NCBI RefSeq assembly: GCF_008000755.1
Contig: NZ_CP041690.1
Span: forward strand, 868,001 to 932,000
Reading direction: 5' to 3'
Length of the DNA stretch: 64,000 bases
Source of the DNA: Youhaiella tibetensis
Lineage (GTDB): Bacteria > Pseudomonadota > Alphaproteobacteria > Rhizobiales > Devosiaceae
The notes beneath the pieces were generated by a model. That model did not search any database. It saw only the letters and a list, made by a program, of their open reading frames with translations, and was not told the origin of the DNA. Within the stretch, counting starts at the first letter, position 1, and each line of letters opens with the position of its first letter. Below, piece after piece: positions 1 to 8,051 of this stretch. Position numbers and translations under genes: made by a program.

Positions 1-1056
1 AATGTTCGCCCGACTGTTCAGCGGCTGCAGAAAACGATCACATTCAGCGACAACATAACCAAGGGTGCCAACGGCTACGTGTTGATCGGTCATAATAACC
101 TACTGGATCGCCCGCAGGTTATGAAGATCTATTATTGGGGAGGGGGAGCTCATATCGAGCCCACGCTACTGGCGAAGCTCGAGTTCCCCAATATTCTGAA
201 AGTGGACAGCGCAGAGCCGATAGACGAAGATGACGCCTATTTCATAACACGTTTTTGCGGCGGCGGTGACCTTGACGATCAACTCGCCGAAAAGGCTTTT
301 GGTCCGCGAGAAGGAATAGATATTCTGCTTCAGATCGCCTCAGGCGTGAGCTACCTACACGGCCAAGGGTACCTCCACCGAGACTTGAAGCCGTCGAACG
401 TGTTCTGCACAGATGGTGGCGTCTGGGTTGTAGGTGATTTCGGCTCGGTAGTGACCATGAACGAGGAGGGTTTCGCTTCCACGCAATCGAAGCACTCGAT
501 CATCTACCGACCGCCCGAAGATTTTGAGGAGGCAGCCCGCTTCTACCGCCAAGGCGACATCTACCAACTAGGCTTGCTCCTCTACCAAACCCTCGGTGGC
601 CGCTTGGACTACGAGCAGGACAGCTGGCTGTCGCACGCCCAGATGAAGCAACGAGAGACATTGGGCGGCATCGAAGGTCACGTATACGCGCAGAGCTGTA
701 TCGGGTCAGTGATCCGCAAGGGCAAGGTACTCAAACTTGATACGCTTCCCGCGACGGTCCCCAAGCACCTGCGGCAGCTCATTCGTCAAGCTTGTCGAGT
801 TGATTACAAAAGGCGTCCCGAAGCGGCTTCGGATTTCATCACTAAGCTCAACAACCTCCGGAGGAAAACGTTCGACTGGAAGGTAGTTGATGGCCTTTAC
901 CAACTAGATGTAAAGGGCAGGTCATTTCGACTCACTCCTGTCGATGGTGACCTGCAGGTCGAAAAGCGCGTTGCGGGGGGGTGGAAGAAGCAGCATGGTT
1001 TGCGGTTTAGTGATCCGCTACTGGCGGTTGGCGAAGTAGAAGACCTAGCAAGTTAG
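1..1056 (+). CDS. Serine/threonine protein kinase, 5'-truncated by window edge
   Basis: The frame is open from base 1, so the gene begins left of the window. The first visible residues include a glycine-rich-loop-like stretch (GANGYVLIG), so little of the catalytic domain is missing. Hanks-type kinase signatures follow in order, counted from the first visible codon: a candidate ATP-anchoring Lys in VMK (about 42), the catalytic loop HRDLKPSN (126-133), DFG (146-148) and a YRPPE activation-segment motif. About 65 residues after the kinase fold form an uncharacterised tail. No membrane segment is visible, so it is probably cytoplasmic. Base composition is clearly lower in GC than the hisD block that follows, and no operon partner is visible on the right. 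This suggests the end of an acquired region. Kinase fold confident; substrate and role unknown. Confidence 0.85.
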   Translation, partial: NVRPTVQRLQKTITFSDNITKGANGYVLIGHNNLLDRPQVMKIYYWGGGAHIEPTLLAKLEFPNILKVDSAEPIDEDDAYFITRFCGGGDLDDQLAEKAFGPREGIDILLQIASGVSYLHGQGYLHRDLKPSNVFCTDGGVWVVGDFGSVVTMNEEGFASTQSKHSIIYRPPEDFEEAARFYRQGDIYQLGLLLYQTLGGRLDYEQDSWLSHAQMKQRETLGGIEGHVYAQSCIGSVIRKGKVLKLDTLPATVPKHLRQLIRQACRVDYKRRPEAASDFITKLNNLRRKTFDWKVVDGLYQLDVKGRSFRLTPVDGDLQVEKRVAGGWKKQHGLRFSDPLLAVGEVEDLAS

Positions 1057-1249
1057 GCGCTCTCACCAGGGGTGTCCTCTGTGTCCACGGGTGTGACGTC
1101 AATCTGTCGCATGCTCGTAACGCACTCCGACCGAATCGACCCACCCCCCATTTCCCCTAACGCCCTAGCCTCGCCCCGCAACTTCTTGTAGATCGAACCG
1201 CAATCACCAGATTACCGTTACCCGTAGACCCTTCGGAATCAGGAACGAC

Positions 1250-1678
1250 ATGGCCGATCTCAAGCTGCTGGCGCTTGATAGCGACGATCTGGCGGTAATC
1301 TCCGCCCACACCCAGGATGCGGTCGTCCGCGTCGGGGACATGGGCTATGCCCAGCGCGACAAGCGCTTTGCCCTGCTGATGAACCGCTATGACTGGGAAG
1401 CGGGCACCGTGCGCAACAAGGGCGTGCGCAAGCGCGCCGCGCTGCATTTCGATCGCGTGCTTTCGGTCGCCAGCGCCGGCATCGATACCAATGCGCGCGA
1501 GGGCGTGCTTGAATTGCTCGCCATTTCCTTTACCGAAACCGATGCCCCCGCGGGCATCGTGGAACTGACTTTCGCCGGCGGCGGCACGGTGCGGCTCGAG
1601 GTCGAAGTCCTCGAAGCGCGCCTGCAGGACCTCGGCGCCGCCTGGGCCGCCAAGGCCCAGCCCCAGCACAGCCTCTAA
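1250..1678 (+). CDS. DUF2948 family protein
   Basis: A 142-residue protein with no signal peptide or membrane segment. The N-terminus (ADLKLLALDSDDL, then AVVRVGDMGY and RFALLMNRYDWE) matches the DUF2948 family, which in many Hyphomicrobiales sits directly upstream of hisD. Its biochemical function is not known. It lies 16 bases upstream of hisD on the same strand and is probably cotranscribed with it. An AGGAA ribosome-binding site lies just before the ATG. Confidence 0.85.
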   Translation: MADLKLLALDSDDLAVISAHTQDAVVRVGDMGYAQRDKRFALLMNRYDWEAGTVRNKGVRKRAALHFDRVLSVASAGIDTNAREGVLELLAISFTETDAPAGIVELTFAGGGTVRLEVEVLEARLQDLGAAWAAKAQPQHSL

Positions 1679-1694
1679 CCGGATCCTCTCGCCC

Positions 1695-2987
1695 ATGCCT
1701 TCGTTCCTCGATACCCGCGACGCCGATTTTGCGGCCCGCTTCCAGGCGCTGCTCGAAGGCAAGCGCGAAAGCTCCCAGGAAGTCGGCGACGTCGTCAACA
1801 CCATCATCGCGGACGTGCGGGCGCGCGGCGATGACGCCCTGGTCGAACTCACCAACAAGTTCGACAAGGCCAATGTGACGCCCTCCACGCTGCGCTTCAC
1901 CCAGGAGGAGATCGAGGCGGCGGCCGCCCGCGTCACCCCCGAAGTGCGCTCGGCGCTCGAAACCGCCCATGCCCGCATCAAGGCCCACCACGAAAAGCAG
2001 AAGCCGGCCGATCACATCTATACCGACGAGATCGGGGTGACGCTGGGCACGCGCTGGACGCCCATCGAGGCGGTGGGCATCTATGTGCCTGGCGGGCTCG
2101 CCTCCTATCCCTCCTCGGTGCTCATGAACGCCGTGCCCGCCAAGGTCGCCGGCGTCGAGCGCATCGCCATGGTGGTGCCGACCCCGCGCGGCGAGATCAA
2201 CGCCGCCATCCTCGCCGCCGCCAAGATCGCCGGCGTCACCGAGATCTATCGCGTCGGCGGGGCCCAGGCCGTCGCCGCGCTCGCCTATGGCACCAAGACG
2301 ATCGCCCCGGTCGACAAGATCATGGGGCCGGGCAACGCCTATGTCGCCGCCGCCAAGCGGCAGGTGTTCGGCAAGGTCGGCATCGACATGATCGCCGGCC
2401 CCTCCGAAGTGCTGGTGATCGCCGATTCCTCGGCCAACCCGGCCTGGGTCGCGGCGGACCTCCTGGCGCAGGCCGAGCACGGGGCAGGGGCCCAGTCCAT
2501 CCTCGTCACCACCGATCCGCGCCTCGCCGATGCCGTGGCGAAGGAAGTCGACCGGCAACTGGCCGTGCTGCCGCGTGAACAGCTCACCCGCGAGGGCTGG
2601 GAGGAGTTCGGCGCCATCATCACCGTGGCTTCGCTCGACGAAGCGGTGGAACTGGCCAACCGCATCGCCTCCGAGCACGTCGAACTGGCGGTGGACGATC
2701 CAAAAGCGCTGATGCCGCGTATCCGCAATGCCGGGGCCATCTTCCTCGGCCACCACACGCCTGAGGCCATCGGCGACTATGTCGGCGGCTCCAACCACGT
2801 GCTGCCCACGGCGCGCTCGGCGCGCTTCGCCTCCGGGCTCGGCGTGCTCGATTTCGTCAAGCGCACCTCGATCCTGGGGTGCGACCCGTCCTCGCTCGCC
2901 ATCCTGGCGCCAGCGGCGGTGACGCTGGCCGAGACCGAAGCCCTCGACGCGCACGGGCGCAGCGTCTCCATCCGGCTCAACCGCTAG
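1695..2987 (+). CDS. hisD: Histidinol dehydrogenase
   Basis: Catalyses the last two steps of histidine biosynthesis, the NAD-dependent oxidation of L-histidinol to L-histidine, in the cytoplasm. The 430-residue length is normal for the family. Visible hallmarks are the NAD-site region MGPGNAYVAAAK, the zinc-ligand region around QAEHGAGAQ, the catalytic SEHVEL segment and the NHVLPT segment near the C-terminus. It sits between the DUF2948 gene and the UPF0262/phosphatase fusion with very short gaps, the usual hisD setting in Hyphomicrobiales, where hisD is separate from the main his operon. Confidence 0.97.
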   Translation: MPSFLDTRDADFAARFQALLEGKRESSQEVGDVVNTIIADVRARGDDALVELTNKFDKANVTPSTLRFTQEEIEAAAARVTPEVRSALETAHARIKAHHEKQKPADHIYTDEIGVTLGTRWTPIEAVGIYVPGGLASYPSSVLMNAVPAKVAGVERIAMVVPTPRGEINAAILAAAKIAGVTEIYRVGGAQAVAALAYGTKTIAPVDKIMGPGNAYVAAAKRQVFGKVGIDMIAGPSEVLVIADSSANPAWVAADLLAQAEHGAGAQSILVTTDPRLADAVAKEVDRQLAVLPREQLTREGWEEFGAIITVASLDEAVELANRIASEHVELAVDDPKALMPRIRNAGAIFLGHHTPEAIGDYVGGSNHVLPTARSARFASGLGVLDFVKRTSILGCDPSSLAILAPAAVTLAETEALDAHGRSVSIRLNR

Positions 2988-3003
2988 GGGAGGGCGCGGC
3001 TTC

Positions 3004-3969
3004 TTGCGTGACTTCGATGCCACGACCGACCGGATCGTCACCGTCACGCTCGATCCCTCGACCATCACCTCGATCGATCCCGACGAGGTGCACGAGTGGC
3101 GCATCGCCATCTATGACCTGGTCGAGGACAACCGCTTCCGGCCCGCGCGCGTAAAGGCCACCGGCCCCTATGCGCTGCACGTCTCGATCGTCGCCAACTA
3201 CATCGTGCTCGACGTGCGCGATCCGGAAACCTTCGAGCCGATCGCCGCGCACTACCTCTCGCTCACCCCGTTCCGCCGCCTGATCCGCGATTACTTCCGC
3301 ATCCGCGACAGCTATTACGAAGCCATCCGCTCGGCTTCGCCCTTCCAGATCGAGACCGTCGACATGGCCCGGCGCGGGCTTCATAACGAAGCGGCCGAGC
3401 TCTTGCGCACCCGGCTGGTCAACAAGCTCGAGATGGATCTCAACACCGCGCGGCGGCTCTTCACGCTCATCTGCGCCGTCCAGCCCTACGCCAAGCGCAT
3501 CGACGAGCGCGACAGCGAATTGCCCACGGTGCTCTTCGTCTGCTCGATGAACTCGGTACGCTCCCCCATCGCCGCGGCGCTGGCGCGCAAATACTTCCCG
3601 GGCCGCCTCATCGCCCGCTCGGCCGGCGTCCAGTCCGGCAAGGCCGATGCGTTCGTCCACGAGGTGATGGAGGAGGTGGGGGTGGATATGTCCGTCCACA
3701 CGCCCCATACTATGGATGAGCTTGTCGCCAATCGTTTCGATCTGGTGGTGACGCTTTCGCCCGAAGCCGACGAGGCCGTCCGCAAGCGCGGCCTGGAAAT
3801 GGGTGCCCTCGAACACTGGAACGTCAGCGATCCGACCCTTGTCGAGGGGAACCGCGAGGCCGTTCTGAGCGCTTACAGGACGCTGCGCGACACCCTTCAG
3901 CAGAAGGTTCGCGAGCGTCTGGAGCCGCTTGTCGCGACCGGTTCGGCGGCTAGTTCACAAAGCGCCTGA
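3004..3969 (+). CDS. UPF0262 - low-molecular-weight phosphatase fusion protein
   Basis: One continuous 321-residue frame carries two modules that, as far as I recall, are separate adjacent genes in related Hyphomicrobiales. Residues 1 to about 165 match UPF0262 (for example LTPFRRLIRDYF, SYYEAIRSASP, RRGLHNEAAELL, TARRLFTLICAV), a family of unknown function. Residues about 174-312 match the low-molecular-weight protein tyrosine phosphatase/arsenate reductase fold. They have the P-loop C180-SMNSV-R186-S (CX5R) and a later DPT motif that would supply the general-acid Asp. Only about ten residues link the modules. The start is TTG at 3004, about 10 bases after a GGAGG site. It lies 16 bases after hisD and upstream of infA. 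A sequencing artefact joining two genes is possible but would need an in-frame loss of stop and start codons. Confidence 0.85.
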   Translation: MRDFDATTDRIVTVTLDPSTITSIDPDEVHEWRIAIYDLVEDNRFRPARVKATGPYALHVSIVANYIVLDVRDPETFEPIAAHYLSLTPFRRLIRDYFRIRDSYYEAIRSASPFQIETVDMARRGLHNEAAELLRTRLVNKLEMDLNTARRLFTLICAVQPYAKRIDERDSELPTVLFVCSMNSVRSPIAAALARKYFPGRLIARSAGVQSGKADAFVHEVMEEVGVDMSVHTPHTMDELVANRFDLVVTLSPEADEAVRKRGLEMGALEHWNVSDPTLVEGNREAVLSAYRTLRDTLQQKVRERLEPLVATGSAASSQSA

Positions 3970-4044
3970 ATTCCTATAGGTTGCGCGCAATTTCGGCTTG
4001 GGACTGGGCATTTAGCTCCCCTCCCGGCCTTTTCAGGAGAAAGT

Positions 4045-4263
4045 ATGGCAAAGGAAGAAGTGCTCGAATTCCCGGGCGTTGTGATCGAATTGCTTCCCAA
4101 CGCGACCTTCCGGGTCAAGCTGGAGAACGGCCACGAGATCATCGCCCACACCGCTGGGCGCATGCGCAAGAATCGCATCCGCGTTCTGGCGGGCGACAAG
4201 GTATTGTGTGAAATGACGCCCTATGACCTGACCAAGGGCCGCATCACCTACCGCTTCAAGTAA
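4045..4263 (+). CDS. infA: Translation initiation factor IF-1
   Basis: A 72-residue S1/OB-fold protein that binds the ribosomal A site of the 30S subunit during initiation. It is essential in bacteria. The sequence has the characteristic N-terminus ([12 protein letters not shown]), the [10 protein letters not shown] core and the [15 protein letters not shown] segment, at the standard length. A strong AGGAGAA site precedes the ATG. It is followed after 12 bases by maf. Confidence 0.98.
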   Translation: MAKEEVLEFPGVVIELLPNATFRVKLENGHEIIAHTAGRMRKNRIRVLAGDKVLCEMTPYDLTKGRITYRFK

Positions 4264-4275
4264 CGAGTTTCGCGA

Positions 4276-4914
4276 TTGGCCAGCCGCCCCGAACTGATTC
4301 TGGCTTCCGCTTCGCCGCGGCGCCTCGCGCTCCTTAATCAGATCGGCATCGAGCCCGAGCACCTGGTTCCCGCACACGTCGATGAAACGCCCGAAAAGGG
4401 CGAACTGCCGCGCAAGCTGGCAGCGCGTCTGGCCGACCTCAAGGCCATCGCCGCCCAGCAGAAGGCGCGCCAGGCCGGCATCGGTGGCAATGCGCTCGTG
4501 CTGGCTGCCGATACGGTGGTGGCCGTCGGCCGCCGCGTGCTGCCCAAGGCCGAGATGATGGAAGAGGCCGCCGACTGCCTGCGCCTCCTCTCGGGCCGCG
4601 CCCACCGCGTCTATACCGGCGTCTGCCTCCTGACGCCCTCGGGCCAGGCGAGGCGGCGCCTCGTGGAAACCCGCATCCGCTTCAAGCGCCTTTCCAACCG
4701 CGAGATGGAGGCCTACCTGGCCTCCGCCGAGTGGAAGGACAAGGCAGGCGGCTACGCCATCCAGGGCATTGCCGGCTCGTTCGTGGTCAAGCTCGTCGGC
4801 TCCTATTCGAGCGTCGTTGGCCTGCCGCTCCACGAGACGGTGGCCTTGCTTTCGGGCGAAGGATATCCTGTCACCTTCAACTGGCTCAACCAGTCCAACC
4901 TGACCTCCGTCTGA
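4276..4914 (+). CDS. maf: Maf-family nucleoside triphosphate pyrophosphatase
   Basis: A cytoplasmic house-cleaning NTP pyrophosphatase acting on dTTP/UTP or modified nucleotides. The exact substrate cannot be read from the sequence. The 212-residue protein carries the family N-terminal motif [12 protein letters not shown] with the Ser-Arg pair, the AADTVV motif and the [11 protein letters not shown] segment. The start is TTG at 4276, 12 bases after infA, with a weak ribosome-binding site; translational coupling to infA is likely. It is followed by yacG 7 bases later, a conserved infA-maf-yacG order in Hyphomicrobiales. Confidence 0.95.
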   Translation: MASRPELILASASPRRLALLNQIGIEPEHLVPAHVDETPEKGELPRKLAARLADLKAIAAQQKARQAGIGGNALVLAADTVVAVGRRVLPKAEMMEEAADCLRLLSGRAHRVYTGVCLLTPSGQARRRLVETRIRFKRLSNREMEAYLASAEWKDKAGGYAIQGIAGSFVVKLVGSYSSVVGLPLHETVALLSGEGYPVTFNWLNQSNLTSV

Positions 4915-4921
4915 GGCAGCA

Positions 4922-5122
4922 ATGGCCGACGCCAAAGTCACCCGCCTGCGCCCTGTGCGCCCCTGTCCCATTTGCGGAAAGCCCTCCACCCAGGCCTTCC
5001 ACCCCTTCTGCTCGGCCCGCTGCGCCGACATCGACCTCAACCGCTGGCTGACCGGCGCCTACGCGATCCCCGAAGAGGCCGATGAAGAGAGCGGCAAGCA
5101 GGACGAAGGCGGGGAAGACTAG
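4922..5122 (+). CDS. yacG: DNA gyrase inhibitor YacG, zinc-binding
   Basis: A 66-residue protein with the C-x2-C...C-x3-C zinc site (CPIC and CSARC) followed by DLNRWL, the signature of YacG. Family members bind GyrB and inhibit gyrase. The C-terminal tail is acidic, as is common. It is the last gene of the hisD-infA-maf block; beyond it lies a 497-base non-coding stretch. Confidence 0.95.
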   Translation: MADAKVTRLRPVRPCPICGKPSTQAFHPFCSARCADIDLNRWLTGAYAIPEEADEESGKQDEGGED

Positions 5123-5619
5123 GCTGGGGTAGGGGCCTGCCGGCGCGTTCGCGCAAGCGGCACTCGGACGATCGTCGCGGCCGCGGAAGCCTCCCCAACA
5201 CGAAGCCTCCCCCAAGCGCCTTCCACCCGCCCCGATCTTCCTCGGGCGAAGACCCGTGGCTCGTTGCCACTCTCCACCCGGGTGTTAGCCATCCGTGGCC
5301 CTCGGCTCGGTGTAGTGGAGCGTTCTGGGGGGCGTATCTCGACTCAGGGCCGCACCCCCACCCTTGTTCCCTCCCCACAAGGGGGAGGGAGACGTGCTGG
5401 CACGATCTCGCCCCAACGCTTCCCTCCCCCTTGTGGGGAGGGATTGAGGGTGGGGGTGAGCCAGGGGATCTGACTTATGATGCTGGATTGATGACACTCA
5501 ACGCTACCCACCCCGATCCCCGGGCGAAGATCCGGGGTGGAGCCATCCATGGTCCCCGGCTCTGCGGCCGGGGAAGGGTGGTGTTATGGCCGGTAACGGC
5601 TAGCCCAAGCCGCCCCGAC
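5123..5619. other. Non-coding stretch of 497 bases with palindromic repeats
   Basis: I see no convincing gene here. The open frames in it follow the GC-rich repeat and have no recognisable product. It contains the large paired repeat at 5354-5460 and, at about 5511-5537, a second short palindrome of the CCCGGG/ATCCGGGG type, related to the one at 25312-25330. The genes on either side (yacG on +, the SDR on -) converge here, so the hairpins may also serve in termination. Confidence 0.7.
5354..5460. repeat. Palindromic intergenic repeat, copy 1 (head-to-head pair)
   Basis: Two arms of about 40 bases (5354-5393 and 5420-5460) are inverted copies of each other. Each contains a smaller near-palindrome of the type CCTCCCCACAAGGGGGAGG. 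The same arms recur at 25145-25239 and 26104-26207, in the opposite arm order, and in degraded form at 46398-46482. This pattern fits a short palindromic repetitive element as seen in Hyphomicrobiales genomes. Confidence 0.9.
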
Positions 5620-6381
5620 CTACGGCATCAACTGCCCGCCGTTCACATCGATGATCTGACCGGTGATGTATCCGCTCATCGCTTCGGAGGCCAGGAACAC
5701 GTAGGCGCCCACGCAATCCTCGGCGGTGCCCAGCCGCTGCATCGGGATTTGCGCGCGGGCCGTTTCGCGCACGCTCTCGGGCGTCCGGTCATGGAAAGGG
5801 GTTATGATGAAGCCGGGCGCCACCGTGTTGACGCGTATCCCGTCCATGGCGAACTCCCGCGCGGCATTGCGCGAGATCGAATGCACCGCGGCCTTGGCCG
5901 CCGCGTAGACCGTCGAGCCTGAGAACCCGCCGAACCGCCCGGCGATCGAGCCGGTATTGATGACCGAGGCCTTTCCCGAAGCCTTCAGGTGCGGGTAGGC
6001 GGCCTTGGTCATGGCCAGGATCGAACGTACGTTGAGATCGAACACCCTGGTGAACATCTCCTCGTCGAACCCGGCATTGGTGACCCGCTCGAGAATGCCC
6101 CCGGCATTGTTGACCAGCACGTCGAGCCCGCCGAGCCCGGCCACTGCCTCGCCCACGATTCGCTCCGCTTCGCCCGCGTGGCTCACATCGCCCGTCACCA
6201 CCACGGCCTTGCCGCCGCCGGCAATTATCCGGTCGGCGATCCCCTTGGCTGCATCGGCGTTCCTGTGCCCGTGCACGGCCACCGCCGCACCCAGCCGTCC
6301 CATCTCCAGCGCCAGGGCCGCCCCGATTCCGGTGGAGGACCCCGTGATGAGTGCGCGCTTGCCTTTCAAATCCTCGAGCAT
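5620..6381 (-). CDS. SDR family oxidoreductase
   Basis: A 253-residue classical short-chain dehydrogenase/reductase. Visible are the nucleotide-binding motif TGSSTGIG (13-20), NNAG (91-94) and the catalytic Ser145, Tyr159 and Lys163 (YAAAK). The C-terminal PMQRLGTAEDCVGAYVFL region and the ending GQIIDVNGG are typical. No basic residue clearly settles NAD versus NADP, and the substrate (sugar acid, polyol or acyl compound) cannot be assigned. It is a single gene transcribed away from the tRNA-Phe gene and converging on yacG. Confidence 0.9.
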   Translation of the reverse strand: MLEDLKGKRALITGSSTGIGAALALEMGRLGAAVAVHGHRNADAAKGIADRIIAGGGKAVVVTGDVSHAGEAERIVGEAVAGLGGLDVLVNNAGGILERVTNAGFDEEMFTRVFDLNVRSILAMTKAAYPHLKASGKASVINTGSIAGRFGGFSGSTVYAAAKAAVHSISRNAAREFAMDGIRVNTVAPGFIITPFHDRTPESVRETARAQIPMQRLGTAEDCVGAYVFLASEAMSGYITGQIIDVNGGQLMP

Positions 6382-6496
6382 CGTTTTTCCAATCTACCAT
6401 ACCAGTTGTGCAAGCCTAGCGCGGCCAGCCAAAACCGCAATGGGCGGCGCGATTTGAGTTCCTCACAGCCACTTCGGAAAATCGTCGCTTTCGCCC

Positions 6497-6525
6497 TTGC
6501 CAGCCCAAATCTCATTGCCTATAAA
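6497..6525 (+). promoter_or_regulatory. Sigma-70-type promoter for tRNA-Phe
   Basis: TTGCCA (6497-6502) and TATAAA (6520-6525) are separated by exactly 17 bases, and the tRNA begins 36 bases after the -10 box. Spacing and similarity to the consensus make this a good housekeeping promoter. Confidence 0.75.
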
Positions 6526-6561
6526 CCGCCAGCCTTCGGCACGCCGAAGCGCCTTAAAGAT

Positions 6562-6637
6562 GCCCGGGTAGCTCAGTTGGTAGAGCAGCGGATTGAAAAT
6601 CCGCGTGTCACTGGTTCGATTCCGGTCCCGGGCACCA
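6562..6637 (+). tRNA. tRNA-Phe (anticodon GAA)
   Basis: A 76-base cloverleaf with acceptor stem GCCCGGG/CCCGGGC, D-arm GCTCAGTTGGTAGAGC and anticodon stem GCGGA/TCCGC. The anticodon loop TTGAAAA reads GAA, the T-arm contains GGTTCGATTCC, and the 3' CCA is encoded. It is flanked by the SDR gene on one side and a secreted-protein gene on the other. No integrase or att-like duplication is visible beside it. Confidence 0.97.
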
Positions 6638-6787
6638 CTTCTTTACCCCAAATGACGACAGGCCACCGCTCGAGCGGACGGAACGCCGTCTGCACTCATG
6701 GCTGGGCACCGCTTGCCGAACTTGACCGAGCCATATTTGTGGCCTCTGGATCACCGCCATAAAGCCTATCGCAGTGGAGAATGAGCG

Positions 6788-7471
6788 ATGACTTCCAGAG
6801 TTTTGCAGTTGCGACGTGCCTTCTCGATCCTGGCAGGCCTGTTCCTGGTCCTGGCCGCCGCTGCCGCCCAGGCGCAGACTGTGGATGTCCGGTTTCCGCG
6901 CGGCGCGTCCGGCACCACGATCGATGGCTCGATCAAGGGGAACCAGAGCGTCAAGTATCGCATCGGCGTTTCGGCCGGTCAGCGCATGAGTGTCCAGCTC
7001 GACACCGACAATGCGAGCAACTACTTCAACGTCACCGCGCCCGGTGCTTCCGAGGCGCTCTACAACAGCTCGATCAACGGCAATGGAACGAGCTTCGTCA
7101 TTCCCTCGAGCGGCAACTACACCGTGACCGTCTATCTGATGCGCAACGCGGCGCGCCGGAACGAGCGCGCCAACTACCAGCTCTCCGTCTATGTCGAGAA
7201 CGCGGCGGGCGCGCCTGCCCAGCGCGCACCCAAGCCGAAATCGCCGCCGCCCAACCCGGCGCCCGCCAACCTCTCGACCTCGCAGATGTCGCGGTTCTGC
7301 GCCGGCGAGGCTTCGGCCAGCTTCGGCGTGCGTCCCCAGGAGATCACCACCAATGCCGCTTTCAAGAGCGGGGACCGCTACGTGGTGCAGGGCTATTTCG
7401 ATGCGTCAGACGGCACGAAGTTCTTCAATTGCTGGTTCGACCTGGACGGCAGCTTCCAGTCCGTGAACTGA
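6788..7471 (+). CDS. Secreted protein of unknown function
   Basis: A 227-residue protein with a clear Sec signal peptide ending near AAAAAQAQ. The mature N-terminal half (about residues 30-145) looks like an all-beta domain (SVKYRIGVSAGQRMSV, FVIPSSGNYTVTVYLMR), resembling PPC-type bacterial pre-peptidase domains. A Pro/Lys/Ala-rich linker (about 150-170) leads to a short C-terminal segment with two Cys (FCAGEAS and FFNCWFDLDG) that could form a disulfide. It is probably periplasmic. It lies upstream of two further exported-protein genes on the same strand. No enzyme motif seen. Confidence 0.75.
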   Translation: MTSRVLQLRRAFSILAGLFLVLAAAAAQAQTVDVRFPRGASGTTIDGSIKGNQSVKYRIGVSAGQRMSVQLDTDNASNYFNVTAPGASEALYNSSINGNGTSFVIPSSGNYTVTVYLMRNAARRNERANYQLSVYVENAAGAPAQRAPKPKSPPPNPAPANLSTSQMSRFCAGEASASFGVRPQEITTNAAFKSGDRYVVQGYFDASDGTKFFNCWFDLDGSFQSVN

Positions 7472-7587
7472 CGAGGGCGCCGGCACAAAGGCTGAGACGG
7501 ATGGCCCAGCTTTTGGGACGCCGTGCCAATCCCAAAGCCGCCGCGCCATGACACGATGGGACAACGCCACCCCCGGAGTTGTCCCCC

Positions 7588-8040
7588 ATGCGCCTCCTTG
7601 TCCTCGCCTGTCTCGCGCTCTTCCTCCTGGCCCAGCAGAGTCTTGCCCAGGAGACCCGGGTCATCGTGCCCGATCATCCCAACGGCATCCCGGTCAATGG
7701 GTGCTTCCGGGCGAACCAGAACCTTTTCGGGCCCTATCGGCTCACCTTCTGCCTCGACCGTCGCGGCACCTACCAGGTGCGCGGCGGTGGCGTCAGTTGC
7801 GACGGCCGGCTGACCTGGCGCGTCTCGGGACGCGATATCCGGGTGGACCTGCAGCGCACCTCATGCGGTCGCGGCCGCGCCTGGGAGGCGGCCTCCATGG
7901 AGTGCCGCCAGGTGGGCGGCGTCCTCGGCGCCATTGCCGGGCGCCTGCTCGACATCCCCGTGCTCTCCTCGCTCCGCTGCACCTACCACCCTACCGTGGC
8001 AGGCGTGGGCCCGCGCACCTTCACCGCTACCCGCCAGTAA
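7588..8040 (+). CDS. Small secreted cysteine-containing protein, unknown function
   Basis: 150 residues with a Sec signal peptide (MRLLVLACLALFLLAQQSLAQ). The mature part has six cysteines, suggesting disulfides in the periplasm. I chose the ATG at 7588 over an in-frame TTG at 7579 because GGAG at 7575-7578 is ideally spaced for the ATG. The gene ends directly before the Tat-exported peptidase-like gene, whose ribosome-binding site overlaps its stop codon, so the two are probably coupled. I do not recognise the family. Confidence 0.75.
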   Translation: MRLLVLACLALFLLAQQSLAQETRVIVPDHPNGIPVNGCFRANQNLFGPYRLTFCLDRRGTYQVRGGGVSCDGRLTWRVSGRDIRVDLQRTSCGRGRAWEAASMECRQVGGVLGAIAGRLLDIPVLSSLRCTYHPTVAGVGPRTFTATRQ

Positions 8041-8051
8041 GGAGTCCTGAG

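Noticed and set aside
5354-5460. CRISPR array
   Set aside because: The repeats are paired inverted arms scattered over the window, not regularly spaced direct repeats with unique spacers.
5123-5619. Several open frames of 60 to 160 codons crossing the repeat region
   Set aside because: They follow the GC-rich palindromes, encode Pro/Arg/Gly-rich sequence and recur at the other repeat copies, so they reflect the repeat and not genes.
6562-6637. tRNA-Phe as an integration site for a genomic island
   Set aside because: No integrase, no duplicated tRNA 3' end and no composition change were seen on either side of the gene.
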